A stretch of DNA of 64,000 bases, taken from the NCBI GenBank assembly GCA_025463785.1, contig JAODBD010000003.1, positions 310,001 to 374,000 of the forward strand, read 5' to 3'. Within the stretch, counting starts at the first letter, position 1. Each line of letters begins with the position of its first letter. The notes beneath the pieces are model-generated. The model made no database searches and was not told the origin of the DNA. It worked only from the letters and a program-made list of their open reading frames with translations. The position numbers were made by a program, and so were the translations under genes. Positions 34,476 to 42,824 of this stretch are shown piece by piece. This DNA is from Glaciihabitans sp. (GTDB taxonomy: Bacteria; Actinomycetota; Actinomycetes; Actinomycetales; Microbacteriaceae).

Positions 34476-34766
34476 TGCACGCGAGCGTGTGCGTGTGCCT
34501 GTGCCTGTGCCTGTGCCTGTGCACGCGCCGACGGCCAAACCGCGTGGCCCGCTCCAAGCCCGCCCGCCGCCTGGCCCGGGTGTCCGTTTCGGCTATGTCA
34601 ACTCGCGCCAACGTCTGTGTCTACTGACGCCATGGTTCGGCCCGTGGCAGTTTGCGCAGACGTTGGCGCGAGTTGACATAGCTTAAACGCACCTTCCTCG
34701 AAGGTAGGCGTTGCCGCTTCGAACGCAGCGGGCGCAACTGGCACTGCGAAGCGCAGCGACGTCCAG
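34476..34766. other. gene-free convergent gap with repeats
   Basis: Between fprA and the convergent acyltransferase gene. Holds four tandem GTGCCT hexamers at 34495-34518 flanked by GTGCGT words, and the 26-nt-arm palindrome at 34592-34682. No credible ORF. Confidence 0.8.
34592..34682. repeat. large palindrome with perfect 26-nt arms
   Basis: Left arm 34592-34617 (begins GCTATGTCAACTCGCGCCAA) and right arm 34657-34682 are perfect reverse complements, 26 of 26. The 39-nt spacer can form its own smaller stem (CTGACGCCATGG against CCCGTGGCAG). No transposase or T-tract nearby. Confidence 0.88.
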
Positions 34767-35996
34767 CTACACCTTGATCGTCGCGGGCAACACCTTGCGC
34801 GCGAGCTTGCGCGACGGCTCCTCGATGAAGCGCCACAACACCCAGGCGAACGCCCACGCGGCGATGACAACGCCTACGGTCACGGCATCCCGAGCTGGCA
34901 CGCTGCTCACGCGTGCGAGCACGGCAAGACCAAACCCGATCACGAGAGCGTGCGACAGATAAAGCGCATATGACGCCCGCCCGCCAACCTGCAGCGGCTT
35001 GGTCGAGAGCAGCCAGACGAGTGGATCACGTCTGCCGATCGCGAGCCCCGCGATCACCAGAACGAACAGCGGCAGCACGATGATGGTCGACGATCGGGCG
35101 ATCATGTCGACTCCGCCCGCGAACTGCTGCGAGCCATCCCGAATCCACGGCGTCGTGTCGACGGCGGTGACGACATAAATGACGGCGATGGACGCGACGG
35201 AAGCCACGGTTGCCAGAGGAAACCTGATCGGCCGATTCTCGGCGAGCCGACCGCGCAGGAGGATCGCCAGCAGGGCGCCAATCCAGAACTCGGTGATCAC
35301 GCGAACCGGCGAGACCCCAAACAGCATCGTGTCGCTGTTCTTCGCGAACAGGAGGATCGTGTCGTCCTGCATGGTGCATCCGATGATGATCATGGGCAGA
35401 GTCAGGATCGCGATCAGGATGATTGTCGTGCGCCGCGACGCCACCAGCGCAAACCGCGCCAGCACGACGACACCCACCGAGAAGACCAGGTAGGCGAGCC
35501 ACTCGGCGCTGATCGACCAGTCGAGGCCGTTCCAGGTGAGCGGTTGCGGGAACCACGCCTGGATGAGCAGCAGATGCTGGATCAGCTGGCCGGGGTCTGC
35601 CTGCGCCGCGTATGCCGGGTTGCCATGCGTTCCCGGCTGCGCCACAAACTGGAACACAAAGTAGAGCCCGAACAACAGCAGCACGAAGGCGGTCAACGGC
35701 CAGACGCGGCCGATGCGCAACCACAGAAATCCGAGCGCCTTGCGCCAGTTGTAGCCGTCGCTCAGTCGGTCGAAATGGGTATAGGTCAGGATGAATCCGC
35801 TCAGGATGAAGAACAGATCGACACCCAAATAGCCGGTGTTCATGAGCGGCGCGAACACGCGAAGGGGCGGAAACGCGTCGATCAGTTCAGTGCGGAAGTG
35901 CCGGGCGAAAACCCAGAAGGCCGCAAATGCGCGGATGCCGGTCAGCGCGGGGAGCTGCATTCGCGGGAACGGGCTCTGGGACAACGGCTTCTGCAC
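34767..35996 (-). CDS. acyltransferase family 3 (OafA/YrhL-type)
   Basis: 409 aa from GTG 35996 (an ATG 12 codons in is an alternative). About ten membrane helices; N-terminal LPALTGIRAFAAFWVFARHF carries the catalytic His segment, followed by GYLGVDLFFILSGFILTY and WSISAEWLAYLVF, all hallmarks of this family. These enzymes O-acylate sugars, peptidoglycan or antibiotics at the membrane. The substrate is unknown. A fragment of a different member lies at 61485-61811. Confidence 0.92.
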   Translation of the reverse strand: MQKPLSQSPFPRMQLPALTGIRAFAAFWVFARHFRTELIDAFPPLRVFAPLMNTGYLGVDLFFILSGFILTYTHFDRLSDGYNWRKALGFLWLRIGRVWPLTAFVLLLFGLYFVFQFVAQPGTHGNPAYAAQADPGQLIQHLLLIQAWFPQPLTWNGLDWSISAEWLAYLVFSVGVVVLARFALVASRRTTIILIAILTLPMIIIGCTMQDDTILLFAKNSDTMLFGVSPVRVITEFWIGALLAILLRGRLAENRPIRFPLATVASVASIAVIYVVTAVDTTPWIRDGSQQFAGGVDMIARSSTIIVLPLFVLVIAGLAIGRRDPLVWLLSTKPLQVGGRASYALYLSHALVIGFGLAVLARVSSVPARDAVTVGVVIAAWAFAWVLWRFIEEPSRKLARKVLPATIKV

Positions 35997-36034
35997 CCGG
36001 CGAGTCTATCCAGCGATCTTGCCCTTGCCGCGCC

Positions 36035-37504
36035 TCACTGCACGGCCGCCGTCAGACGGGCCACGTTGTCGAGCACCTTGCTCCGGAGCGGTCGCCGCAT
36101 CCATTCGTCGAGTGTCAGTTCGCGCGAACGTTTGCGGTAACTGTCCTCGACGCGACGAAGCGACTGGACGAACTTGCTGCCCCTGACCATCACCGAGATC
36201 TCGAGGTCGAGGCTGAACGAACGCATGTCCATGTTGCTTGAACCGATGACCGCCACCTGATCGTCGATCGTGATGTGCTTGGCGTGCAGGATGGTAGGCG
36301 AGCGGTACAGCCAGATGCGCACGCCCGCCCGCAGCAGTCCCTCGTAGTAGCTCCGCTGCGCGTGGTAGACGACGGCCTGGTCACCGATCTCGCTCACGAA
36401 CACCTGCACGTCGATGCCGCTCTGCGCCGCAGTCGTGATGGCGTAAAACATCGACTCGTCCGGCACGAAGTACGGGGTCGTGATGATGAGTCGTTGCTGC
36501 GCCGCATAGATGAGCGAGTTGAAGAGGCGCAGGTTGTTTTCGCCGTCGAATCCGGGTCCGCTGGGGACGACCTGGGCATCCAGCAAATCGCTGTCAGTGA
36601 TTACGGCAGCCCGCTCGGCCTCGCGCAGAAGCAGCTCGTTGGTTTCGCTGTACCAGTCGGTGACGAAGAGGGCATTGATGCCGGCAACGATCGGCCCCTC
36701 GAAACGCACCATGAGGTCTTTCCAACGAAGGCCGCGCCTCAGATTGCCCCGCTTGTTGTACGTCTTATCAATGACATTCTGCGAGCCGGTGAATCCGACG
36801 ATCCCATCGATGATCAGGATCTTGCGGTGATTTCGCAGGTCGGGTCGCTGAAATTTGCCCCTCAGTGGCTGCACCGGCAGCATGAGATGCCAGTCGGCGC
36901 CGATCGCGGTGAGCCGGCGCAACGTGCGGTGGTAGCCCTTCGACCTCAGGTTTGCGATGTGGTCGAGCAGTACGCGTACGGTCACACCGCGCTTGACCGC
37001 GGCCTCGAGTTCATCGAAGAACGGCCGTGTCGTGCGGTCGAGACTCAGGATGTAGAACTCGACGTGGATGTACCGCTCGGCCTGGCGAAGCGCCGCTGTC
37101 ATCGAAGTCAGCGACTCGTCGTAGTCGTCGTGCAGGGTCGCGCGGTTACCGCCGACCAGTGGCATCGCGCCCAGATTGCGGTTGAGCGCGACGATCGGCT
37201 CGAGCCAGGTCGGCCAGGCGTGGTCGCGGCGCACGAGATCCATGCCCTCGGTGGTTTCGAGGATGTACTGGTTGATCTCCCGCTGTTTGGCCCGCCGCTT
37301 CTTGGGCAGGTGGCGGCTGCCGATCAGCCAGAACAGGATGATGCCAAAGTACGGCAGGAAGAAAATTGCCAGCAGCCAGGCCGTCGCCGTCTGTGGCCGA
37401 CGATTGCGTGGCACGAAGATGACCGAGAGCACGCGCACGGCGAAGTCGATGAGTACGGCGAGCACGCCGATCACCAGGGCGAGGGTGGTCCCGTCGAACT
37501 TCAC
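36035..37504 (-). CDS. cls: cardiolipin synthase
   Basis: 489-aa PLD-superfamily enzyme from GTG 37504. Two N-terminal helices form the PLDc_N module (ALVIGVLAVLIDFAVRVLSV; TAWLLAIFFLPYFGIILFWLIG). Two HKD motifs: NHRKILIIDGIVGFTGSQN and HAKHITIDDQVAVIGSSNMD. Condenses phosphatidylglycerol into cardiolipin. yajQ lies 16 bp upstream in the same direction. Confidence 0.94.
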   Translation of the reverse strand: MKFDGTTLALVIGVLAVLIDFAVRVLSVIFVPRNRRPQTATAWLLAIFFLPYFGIILFWLIGSRHLPKKRRAKQREINQYILETTEGMDLVRRDHAWPTWLEPIVALNRNLGAMPLVGGNRATLHDDYDESLTSMTAALRQAERYIHVEFYILSLDRTTRPFFDELEAAVKRGVTVRVLLDHIANLRSKGYHRTLRRLTAIGADWHLMLPVQPLRGKFQRPDLRNHRKILIIDGIVGFTGSQNVIDKTYNKRGNLRRGLRWKDLMVRFEGPIVAGINALFVTDWYSETNELLLREAERAAVITDSDLLDAQVVPSGPGFDGENNLRLFNSLIYAAQQRLIITTPYFVPDESMFYAITTAAQSGIDVQVFVSEIGDQAVVYHAQRSYYEGLLRAGVRIWLYRSPTILHAKHITIDDQVAVIGSSNMDMRSFSLDLEISVMVRGSKFVQSLRRVEDSYRKRSRELTLDEWMRRPLRSKVLDNVARLTAAVQ

Positions 37505-37520
37505 CGGCAGCGGCGGTCAG

Positions 37521-38009
37521 CTAGCGGAAGTTGACGAACTGCAGGTCGATATCGAGGTCTTTGCCCTTGAGCAGCGCCATGGTGGCCTGAAGATCATCCC
37601 GACTCTTGGACTGCACTCGCAACTCGTCGCCCTGAATCTGCGACTTGACGTTCTTCGGTCCCTCGTCGCGGATGATCTTGGAGACCTTCTTGGCATCCTC
37701 GGAAGAAATGCCGTTCTTCAACGACACCTCGATGCGGTACTCCTTGCCGCTGGCGAATGGGTCGCCCGCGTCGAGGCTGCGCAGGCTGATGCCGCGCTTG
37801 ATGAACTTCTGCTCAACGACATCGAGGACCGCCTTGACGCGTTCCTCGGCGCTGGCCTTGAGCAGCAGTTTGTCGCCGCTCCATTCGACGGATGCGCCGA
37901 CATTCTTGAAATCGTACCGTTGCGCAATTTCCTTCTGCGCCTGGTTGACCGCGTTGTCGGCCTCCATTTTGTCGACCTTGCTGACGATGTCGAACGTGGA
38001 ATCTGCCAT
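37521..38009 (-). CDS. yajQ: YajQ-family nucleotide-binding protein
   Basis: 162 aa, exact family length. Begins [23 protein letters not shown] and ends [14 protein letters not shown], with [23 protein letters not shown]. Tandem ferredoxin-like folds bind nucleic acid or cyclic di-GMP depending on species. Shares a strand and probably a transcript with cls. Confidence 0.95.
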   Translation of the reverse strand: MADSTFDIVSKVDKMEADNAVNQAQKEIAQRYDFKNVGASVEWSGDKLLLKASAEERVKAVLDVVEQKFIKRGISLRSLDAGDPFASGKEYRIEVSLKNGISSEDAKKVSKIIRDEGPKNVKSQIQGDELRVQSKSRDDLQATMALLKGKDLDIDLQFVNFR

Positions 38010-38121
38010 GCCCCCAGTTTAACGCGGTGCCCGCCCCTCGCGGCGGTTACGGGAATGCCAGACAGCTAGTATTCTTATTCAGCGCCTCCGGACAGGTGAT
38101 CACACGTGGTCGGAGCGTCAC

Positions 38122-38203
38122 GGCAAGTTACCCAAGCGGCCAAAGGGATCTGACTGTAAATCAGACGTTTTCAACTTCGGGGGTCCGAATCCCTCACTTG
38201 CCA
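38122..38203 (+). tRNA. tRNA-Tyr (GTA anticodon)
   Basis: 82 nt with acceptor GGCAAGT/ACTTGCC, anticodon loop CTGTAAA (GTA), long class II variable arm and discriminator A. CCA is not encoded (CAC follows). The 3' half from the anticodon loop onward is duplicated 1.87 kb downstream. Confidence 0.95.
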
Positions 38204-38204
38204 C
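38154..38204. repeat. attachment-site repeat, left (tRNA-Tyr)
   Basis: 51 bp identical to 40025-40075. Starts CTGTAAATCAGACG at the anticodon loop and ends CACTTGCCAC. Confidence 0.9.
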
Positions 38205-38216
38205 ACCGCTAGGAAT

Positions 38217-38250
38217 AAGGGATCCGAGGCCATCGCCCGGATCCCTTTCC
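38217..38250 (+). terminator. terminator after tRNA-Tyr
   Basis: AAGGGATCCG (38217-38226) pairs with CGGATCCCTT (38238-38247), followed by TCC; 11-nt loop. Confidence 0.75.
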
Positions 38251-38278
38251 TCTGAGCATCCACACCCATAACCTAGGC

Positions 38279-38527
38279 CTAGTTGCGCGTGCCCAGGTAA
38301 CCCTGAACCTCCGGTGCCCCATGGGAGCGGATGAACACTCGGTGCGCGGCGGCAGTCGCATCCTGCGACGATGTGAACGGGCCTGGCTGCACGCCATTCA
38401 GACCGGTAGCTGTGTACTGCGCTCCATTGAAGCGCACGTCACCGTAGAACTGCCCGTACTGGGCGACCATGCGCCAATGACCCGGCTCGACCTCGACGGC
38501 CGCAAGAATAGGGTGCCAGACGGGCAC
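38279..38527 (-). CDS. small hypothetical protein, tRNA-Tyr island
   Basis: 82 aa from GTG 38527 with GGAGAAG just upstream. Reads VEPGHWRMVAQYGQFYGDVRF, then FTSSQDATAAAHRVFIRSHG. A short alpha-beta protein without signal peptide or helix. Not recognised. Inside the 51-bp repeats. Confidence 0.55.
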   Translation of the reverse strand: MPVWHPILAAVEVEPGHWRMVAQYGQFYGDVRFNGAQYTATGLNGVQPGPFTSSQDATAAAHRVFIRSHGAPEVQGYLGTRN

Positions 38528-38569
38528 TGTGCTTCTCCACTTCGGAGCAGCCGGCCCTGCATGACGGTT

Positions 38570-39040
38570 CTAAGGCGCGGTAGCAACTTGAGGCGCGGCC
38601 GGTCGGTGAAGCCGGTATAGGACTGCGGCAGCTCCGAGATGCACCATCGCTGCGACAATACCTAGGTTGAAGAACGCGCCTCCCCAGATTATGAGTGCCA
38701 CGCCGTTGTCTGTGTGGTCCGAGAACAATGTCGGGTCGTAGCTGGCCACGTTTGCTGCGCCGATGCCGACGAGCATCACGCCCAGTGCGAACGAAATCAC
38801 GTAGATCGTGACCAGCGCTTGAGTGAACGGATTGCCGGGCTGCGCCGGGCGCGCACTCGCCGCGGCGGCGCTGTTCCCGGTGTAGGCATGCACGCTGGCC
38901 GTGGGGTCGTCGCCGATGTCTTCAGTCCCGGGCGCAACAGGGGAAGACTTCTGTGCCTTCGCTCGTTCTAACTCTTGCTCGACCGTCGTGCCGTTGTGCT
39001 TGGCAATGCGGGCGTATACAGCATCTTCTGATTCGGGCAT
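38570..39040 (-). CDS. membrane protein with N-terminal SHOCT-like helix, tRNA-Tyr island
   Basis: 156 aa from ATG 39040. Polar N-terminus (ARIAKHNGTTVEQELERAKAQK), a flexible Ala-rich linker, then two membrane helices (about 80-105 and 115-143). Not recognised. Located between the tRNA-Tyr repeats. Confidence 0.65.
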   Translation of the reverse strand: MPESEDAVYARIAKHNGTTVEQELERAKAQKSSPVAPGTEDIGDDPTASVHAYTGNSAAAASARPAQPGNPFTQALVTIYVISFALGVMLVGIGAANVASYDPTLFSDHTDNGVALIIWGGAFFNLGIVAAMVHLGAAAVLYRLHRPAAPQVATAP

Positions 39041-39144
39041 GGCCCGAGCGTAGTGGCAGGGATGGCGTAAGGCGATGCCCCAATCGAAGTGACAACTCGC
39101 GCGAGTCTTCGTGCGAAGCGAGGCCAAGCGCCCGTGAGATAGGG

Positions 39145-39639
39145 CTACGGCGTGTAGTGCCTCACGAGGCCGTTGAGCGATTTGGCGACTGATTTGGCTG
39201 CGGCCTGTTCCCCGTTGACGTCGGGCGTCGGCTGCGAATTCTCAAACGCCGACTTGAGGAGTGCCGCGGCATCATTGGTGAGTTGCAATTGGATTTGCGA
39301 GTCGTCCGCATCGAAGGCACTCCAACCGACACCTTCCGCCCAGTATCGCTCTGTCTTGTTCGCCGCCATAAGGGCTGTCATGTCGGCAGAGCTGGCATCG
39401 TTCCAACTATCGATAACGACTTTCCGCCCAGCGAGCCTGCATGTAGCGGAAGATGCCATCCCCGCTTTTGCGCCAGCACCGATGTCAGCTCGCACGACAC
39501 CGTGGCACCCTTTGATGTGATTCGCCAGCGTCACGGCACTCTCGCCGTAGTGCGTCCTGAGCGGTTTGGCCGGTGGGGTCGAACACGCCGCCAACGCGAC
39601 GAGCACCAAAATGGTGACGGGTAACGCGGAGTACTTCAC
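39145..39639 (-). CDS. putative lipoprotein, tRNA-Tyr island
   Basis: 164 aa with signal peptide and lipobox LAAC (C19). The mature part has two further cysteines (KGCHGVV, ATCRLAG) that could form a disulfide, and VVIDSWNDASSADMTALMAAN. It has the look of small extracytoplasmic sensor-like lipoproteins. Not recognised. Confidence 0.7.
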   Translation of the reverse strand: MKYSALPVTILVLVALAACSTPPAKPLRTHYGESAVTLANHIKGCHGVVRADIGAGAKAGMASSATCRLAGRKVVIDSWNDASSADMTALMAANKTERYWAEGVGWSAFDADDSQIQLQLTNDAAALLKSAFENSQPTPDVNGEQAAAKSVAKSLNGLVRHYTP

Positions 39640-40024
39640 GGCCTGAGCGTATCGAACTGATGGGCGGCGTAGGCGTTGCGCGAGGAATTTAGCGTGCCGG
39701 AGATACCCGTCATGCGCTCGCGTGGCGTTCGCGAGAGATCGCGCACAGGACGCCTCTATTGTTCGATCCGATAGTCGCTTCTTGCGGTGACGGAACAGCC
39801 TGCCTCAACAAATCGCCGTCTCTTTGTCTGGTACTACTCCTCAACCGCATCGATGTCACGGGCGCGCGTCGTTAGCCACCTCTCTCGTGTGCACCGTCGT
39901 GTGTGCAATCTGGTTGGGAGTCGTTGGGAACGGACGTGACGGCCTCGTCTATCTGGCCGCTGGAACCCAGTAGATCCGGGCTGAAAGGTAACGTCTGAGA
40001 CCCGTTGGGATGGGGGTCGTTTCT
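39640..40024. other. gene-free stretch at the right end of the tRNA-Tyr island
   Basis: 385 bp, lower in GC than its surroundings. I see no credible ORF or structured RNA up to the repeat at 40025. If an integrase gene once lay here it has been lost. Confidence 0.6.
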
Positions 40025-40075
40025 CTGTAAATCAGACGTTTTCAACTTCGGGGGTCCGAATCCCTCACTTGCCAC
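40025..40075. repeat. attachment-site repeat, right (tRNA-Tyr 3' half)
   Basis: Perfect 51-bp copy of 38154-38204. The 5' half of a tRNA is absent upstream, so this copy is not a functional tRNA. Confidence 0.9.
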
Positions 40076-40095
40076 TCCGTCCGACACAGGACATG

Positions 40096-40129
40096 GGAAA
40101 GTCCCGAAACCTAAGGTTCGGGACTTTCC
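40096..40129. terminator. strong hairpin terminator
   Basis: GGAAAGTCCCGAA (40096-40108) pairs perfectly with TTCGGGACTTTCC (40117-40129), then GGTTTT. Lying just beyond the displaced tRNA-Tyr half, it is probably the ancestral tRNA-Tyr terminator. Confidence 0.85.
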
Positions 40130-40163
40130 TGGTTTTGAGCCCGGTAGCCCCAGGCGCGGGCGA

Positions 40164-40640
40164 CTAGATCAGCGGTCGGTCGAAGCGGGCGCCAGAGGGG
40201 TCGGAGGCGCTGGCAAGGAAAACGATCAGGATGATCGGTCCAACCAGCGGGATAAAGCCGAGGAAGTAGTACCCACCGCTTCGGTTGGTGTCATGCAAGC
40301 GTCGCCAGACGACCGCAAGGTTGGGAACCAAAAGGCCGAGCGAGATAACCCAAATTACCGCGATGACGACGAAATACGCAGGGCTGTAGGCGACGGCGCC
40401 TGTGCTGGACACGGCGGCTGCGCTCGCGCCAACGCTGACGAGGACAATTTCGAGGACGAAGCTGAAGATGAAGTATGCGAGTGCCCACCACCAGTACTCG
40501 CTCCGGCTGGCGCGGCCGCTGAAGGTTGCGTATTTCTTCCAGAAGCGTGCGATGGCGGCGCCGATCGGGGCGCCATAGTACGGCGCCCACAGCGGAGGCT
40601 CGGACGCAACAGTCAGCGGCGGGGGCGGTGGGATTGACAT
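40164..40640 (-). CDS. DUF805 membrane protein
   Basis: 158 aa. Proline-rich start (MSIPPPPPLT), then YATFSGRASRSEYWWWALAYF, the DUF805 signature, four helices, and WRRLHDTNRSGGYYFLGFIPLVGPI. DUF805 proteins are small inner-membrane proteins of unknown role. Confidence 0.9.
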   Translation of the reverse strand: MSIPPPPPLTVASEPPLWAPYYGAPIGAAIARFWKKYATFSGRASRSEYWWWALAYFIFSFVLEIVLVSVGASAAAVSSTGAVAYSPAYFVVIAVIWVISLGLLVPNLAVVWRRLHDTNRSGGYYFLGFIPLVGPIILIVFLASASDPSGARFDRPLI

Positions 40641-40939
40641 GGAATCTCCTGCGGTCGTCGTCCACGAATGTGGTCAACGACAGTAAAGCGGAACGCAAAA
40701 CCAATCGGGCCGATCAACACACCCGACTTAGCCTGCGGAAAAGCTCAGAGCGCACAAACCCCTTGCTTTCGTGCTGCGGAGGCTATGCGAGCTCGCGCTC
40801 TAAACTCGGAGGATGGTGCCGAAGACCATTTCCGTAGTGCCTTGAGTTTCCGCATTGCCTTCAGCGACGGCGGGTCGGCGTAATCACCGTCATCCCTGGT
40901 CACCGACTACCCCGCCCCGAACGAAAGGTGAAACGGTAG
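40641..40939. other. intergenic region, no gene seen
   Basis: 299 bp between the divergent DUF805 and inositol-phosphatase-like genes. It should hold both promoters, but no clear box or repeat stands out. Confidence 0.5.
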
Positions 40940-41743
40940 ATGCCGTCGCACAGCGAACTGCTCCAGGTCGCCCGCACCGTCGCGCTCGCCGCGGGTGAGC
41001 TGGCCTCGCGTCGCCGCCGCGAAGGCGTCACGATCGCAGACACCAAGTCATCCCCGGTCGACGTCGTGACCGCCGCCGACCGCGAGACGGAGGCGCTCAT
41101 CCGCGGGATGCTGGCTGACGCCCGCCCCGAAGACGGCTTCTTTGGCGAGGAGAGCGGCGCCGAACGCGGTTCCAGTGGTCTCACCTGGCTCGTCGATCCA
41201 ATCGACGGCACCGTCAACTACCTGTACGGCATCCCGCACTATGGCATCAGCATCGCGGTGGTTGAGGGTGAGCCTGATCCGCTCACCTGGACCGGCATTG
41301 CCGGCTGCGTCGTCAATCCTGCGATCGGCGAGGTGTTCACTGCAGAGGTGGGCGGCGGCGCCTTCCTGGGCGATAGCGCCATCCACGTTGCTCCCACCGT
41401 CGACCTTTCGCAGGCGCTGGTGGGAACGGGCTTCGCGTACGACTCCGGGATGCGGGCGCGGCAGGGCGAAATTGTCGCCGGGCTCCTGCCACAGGTGCGC
41501 GATATCCGTCGGGCAGGCACGGCATCCCTCGATCTCTGCTTTATCGCCTCAGGCCGGCTGAACGCCTACTTTGAGCGCACGCTGAACCCGTGGGATCACG
41601 CGGCTGGCGCGATCATTGCGCGTGAGGCCGGTGCGCGGGTAACCGGATGGGATGGCGCTCCGCCCAGCATCGACTTCATCCTCGCGGGTGAGCCCAGCGT
41701 CGCAGAATCGCTCGAAAGGCTATTGCGCAGGCTCGGCGCCTGA
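40940..41743 (+). CDS. inositol-monophosphatase-family phosphatase
   Basis: 267 aa. Mg-binding motifs GEESG (about 72-76) and WLVDPIDGTVNYLYGIPHYGISIA, and the C-terminal NPWDHAAGAIIAREAGARV, are intact. Could act on inositol-1-phosphate, histidinol phosphate or PAP; sequence alone does not decide. Single gene. Confidence 0.93.
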   Translation: MPSHSELLQVARTVALAAGELASRRRREGVTIADTKSSPVDVVTAADRETEALIRGMLADARPEDGFFGEESGAERGSSGLTWLVDPIDGTVNYLYGIPHYGISIAVVEGEPDPLTWTGIAGCVVNPAIGEVFTAEVGGGAFLGDSAIHVAPTVDLSQALVGTGFAYDSGMRARQGEIVAGLLPQVRDIRRAGTASLDLCFIASGRLNAYFERTLNPWDHAAGAIIAREAGARVTGWDGAPPSIDFILAGEPSVAESLERLLRRLGA

Positions 41744-41890
41744 ACGGGTGACTTGGTCGAATCCATTCATACGGATAGGCTTTGGAAGTCCGTTATCTGA
41801 TCGTGACTGTTGTTTCGCATCGGGTCGGCCCCCGGATTTAGTCCAAACCCGCAACCCGAATTCTGGATTCGCGTCGAGAGGAGCGCCGTC

Positions 41891-42796
41891 GTGTCGACAC
41901 CCGACCCCTTCGACGAACTCGGTCTCGGTACACCGAATCTTCGCCGAAGGGATCTCCGGGAGAAGTCGACCCGGCGCTCGCGCAAAGCCGCCCGAAAGCG
42001 CGCGGCTGTGGCGCGCACGACCCCGCCAACCCGGCCGAACAGCGGTCCGCGCACCGGCAAACTGAACGCTGTCGCTGCGCGCAAGAAGCCGTTGCGTCGT
42101 CGCGTTGCGGCCAAACTGTTCGCGATCGTGGCGCTGTCATTTGTGCTGCTGCTGGTTCTCGCTCAGACGCTCCCGTACAACCTCTTCCTGCCGGCCGCAG
42201 CTTCGGCTTCGTCCGCGATTGGCACCGGCAATCACACGGCCACCATCGGCCAGAACCTCACCGCCAGCGGCAATGGAACCATGATTTCTCGCGATCAGAT
42301 CCAGGCCATGTCGAGCAACGAGCTGGCTCAGTTGCAGGCTGGCACCGCCAGCGCTGGATACATCGTCAACAACAGCGGCCCGATTCGGTGGCCGTTCGAC
42401 TTCGCGGTGCCATTGGGCGATCGCTTCGGCAAGCGCGCCGCGCCCTGCGCGGGCTGCTCGACATTCCACCATGGCACCGACTTCGAGACCGGGGATGCCG
42501 CACCCATCTATGCGGTCGCCGCTGGCACCGTAACGGTCAGCAACTTTGATGGCAGCCTCGGCCAGACCATCTCGATCGACCACGACGTCAACGGGCTCGT
42601 GTTCACGAGCGTGTACGGCCACATGACGGCGGGATCGGAAAAGGTCCAGGTCGGCGACAAGGTCACCAAGGGCGAACTCATCGGCCTGACCGGGTCAACG
42701 GGAGCCTCGACCGGCCCTCACCTGTTCCTCGAGATCGACATCAACGCTGTCGCCGTCGACTCGTTCGTGTGGATGAAAGCCCACACCGCGCACTAG
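41891..42796 (+). CDS. M23/LytM-domain protein lacking one zinc ligand
   Basis: 301 aa from GTG 41891, with GAGAGGAG 7-8 nt upstream. A very basic cytosolic segment (1-72), one membrane helix (about 73-100) and an extracytoplasmic LytM domain (about 165-285). H193-H-G-T-D197 and YGHM (H244) are present, but the last motif reads GPHLFLEI instead of GPHLHFE: position 279 is Phe where the third zinc ligand belongs. Probably inactive as an endopeptidase and may act as a regulator of cell-wall hydrolysis, as degenerate LytM proteins do. Confidence 0.9.
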   Translation: MSTPDPFDELGLGTPNLRRRDLREKSTRRSRKAARKRAAVARTTPPTRPNSGPRTGKLNAVAARKKPLRRRVAAKLFAIVALSFVLLLVLAQTLPYNLFLPAAASASSAIGTGNHTATIGQNLTASGNGTMISRDQIQAMSSNELAQLQAGTASAGYIVNNSGPIRWPFDFAVPLGDRFGKRAAPCAGCSTFHHGTDFETGDAAPIYAVAAGTVTVSNFDGSLGQTISIDHDVNGLVFTSVYGHMTAGSEKVQVGDKVTKGELIGLTGSTGASTGPHLFLEIDINAVAVDSFVWMKAHTAH

Positions 42797-42824
42797 TCCA
42801 GCCGCGCACTTAACCAGCCAGGCA

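Larger units (their letters stand above)
38154..40075. mobile_element. mini genomic island in tRNA-Tyr
   Basis: Bounded by a perfect 51-bp direct repeat: 38154-38204 (tRNA-Tyr anticodon loop to one base past the discriminator) and 40025-40075. This is the signature of tyrosine-recombinase integration into a tRNA gene. The 1.8-kb interior has three small minus-strand genes and no integrase, so it is a decayed or trans-mobilised element. Confidence 0.8.

Noticed and set aside
34495-34518. Tandem GTGCCT units as a CRISPR-like array
   Set aside because: The unit is only 6 nt with no spacers; it is a simple microsatellite.
36275-37534. 419-codon plus-strand frame opposite cls
   Set aside because: Antisense to intact HKD motifs; composition is typical of GC-rich shadow frames.
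39872-40087. 71-codon minus-strand frame overlapping the tRNA-Tyr duplicate
   Set aside because: It runs through tRNA-derived sequence and has no ribosome-binding site or recognisable domain.
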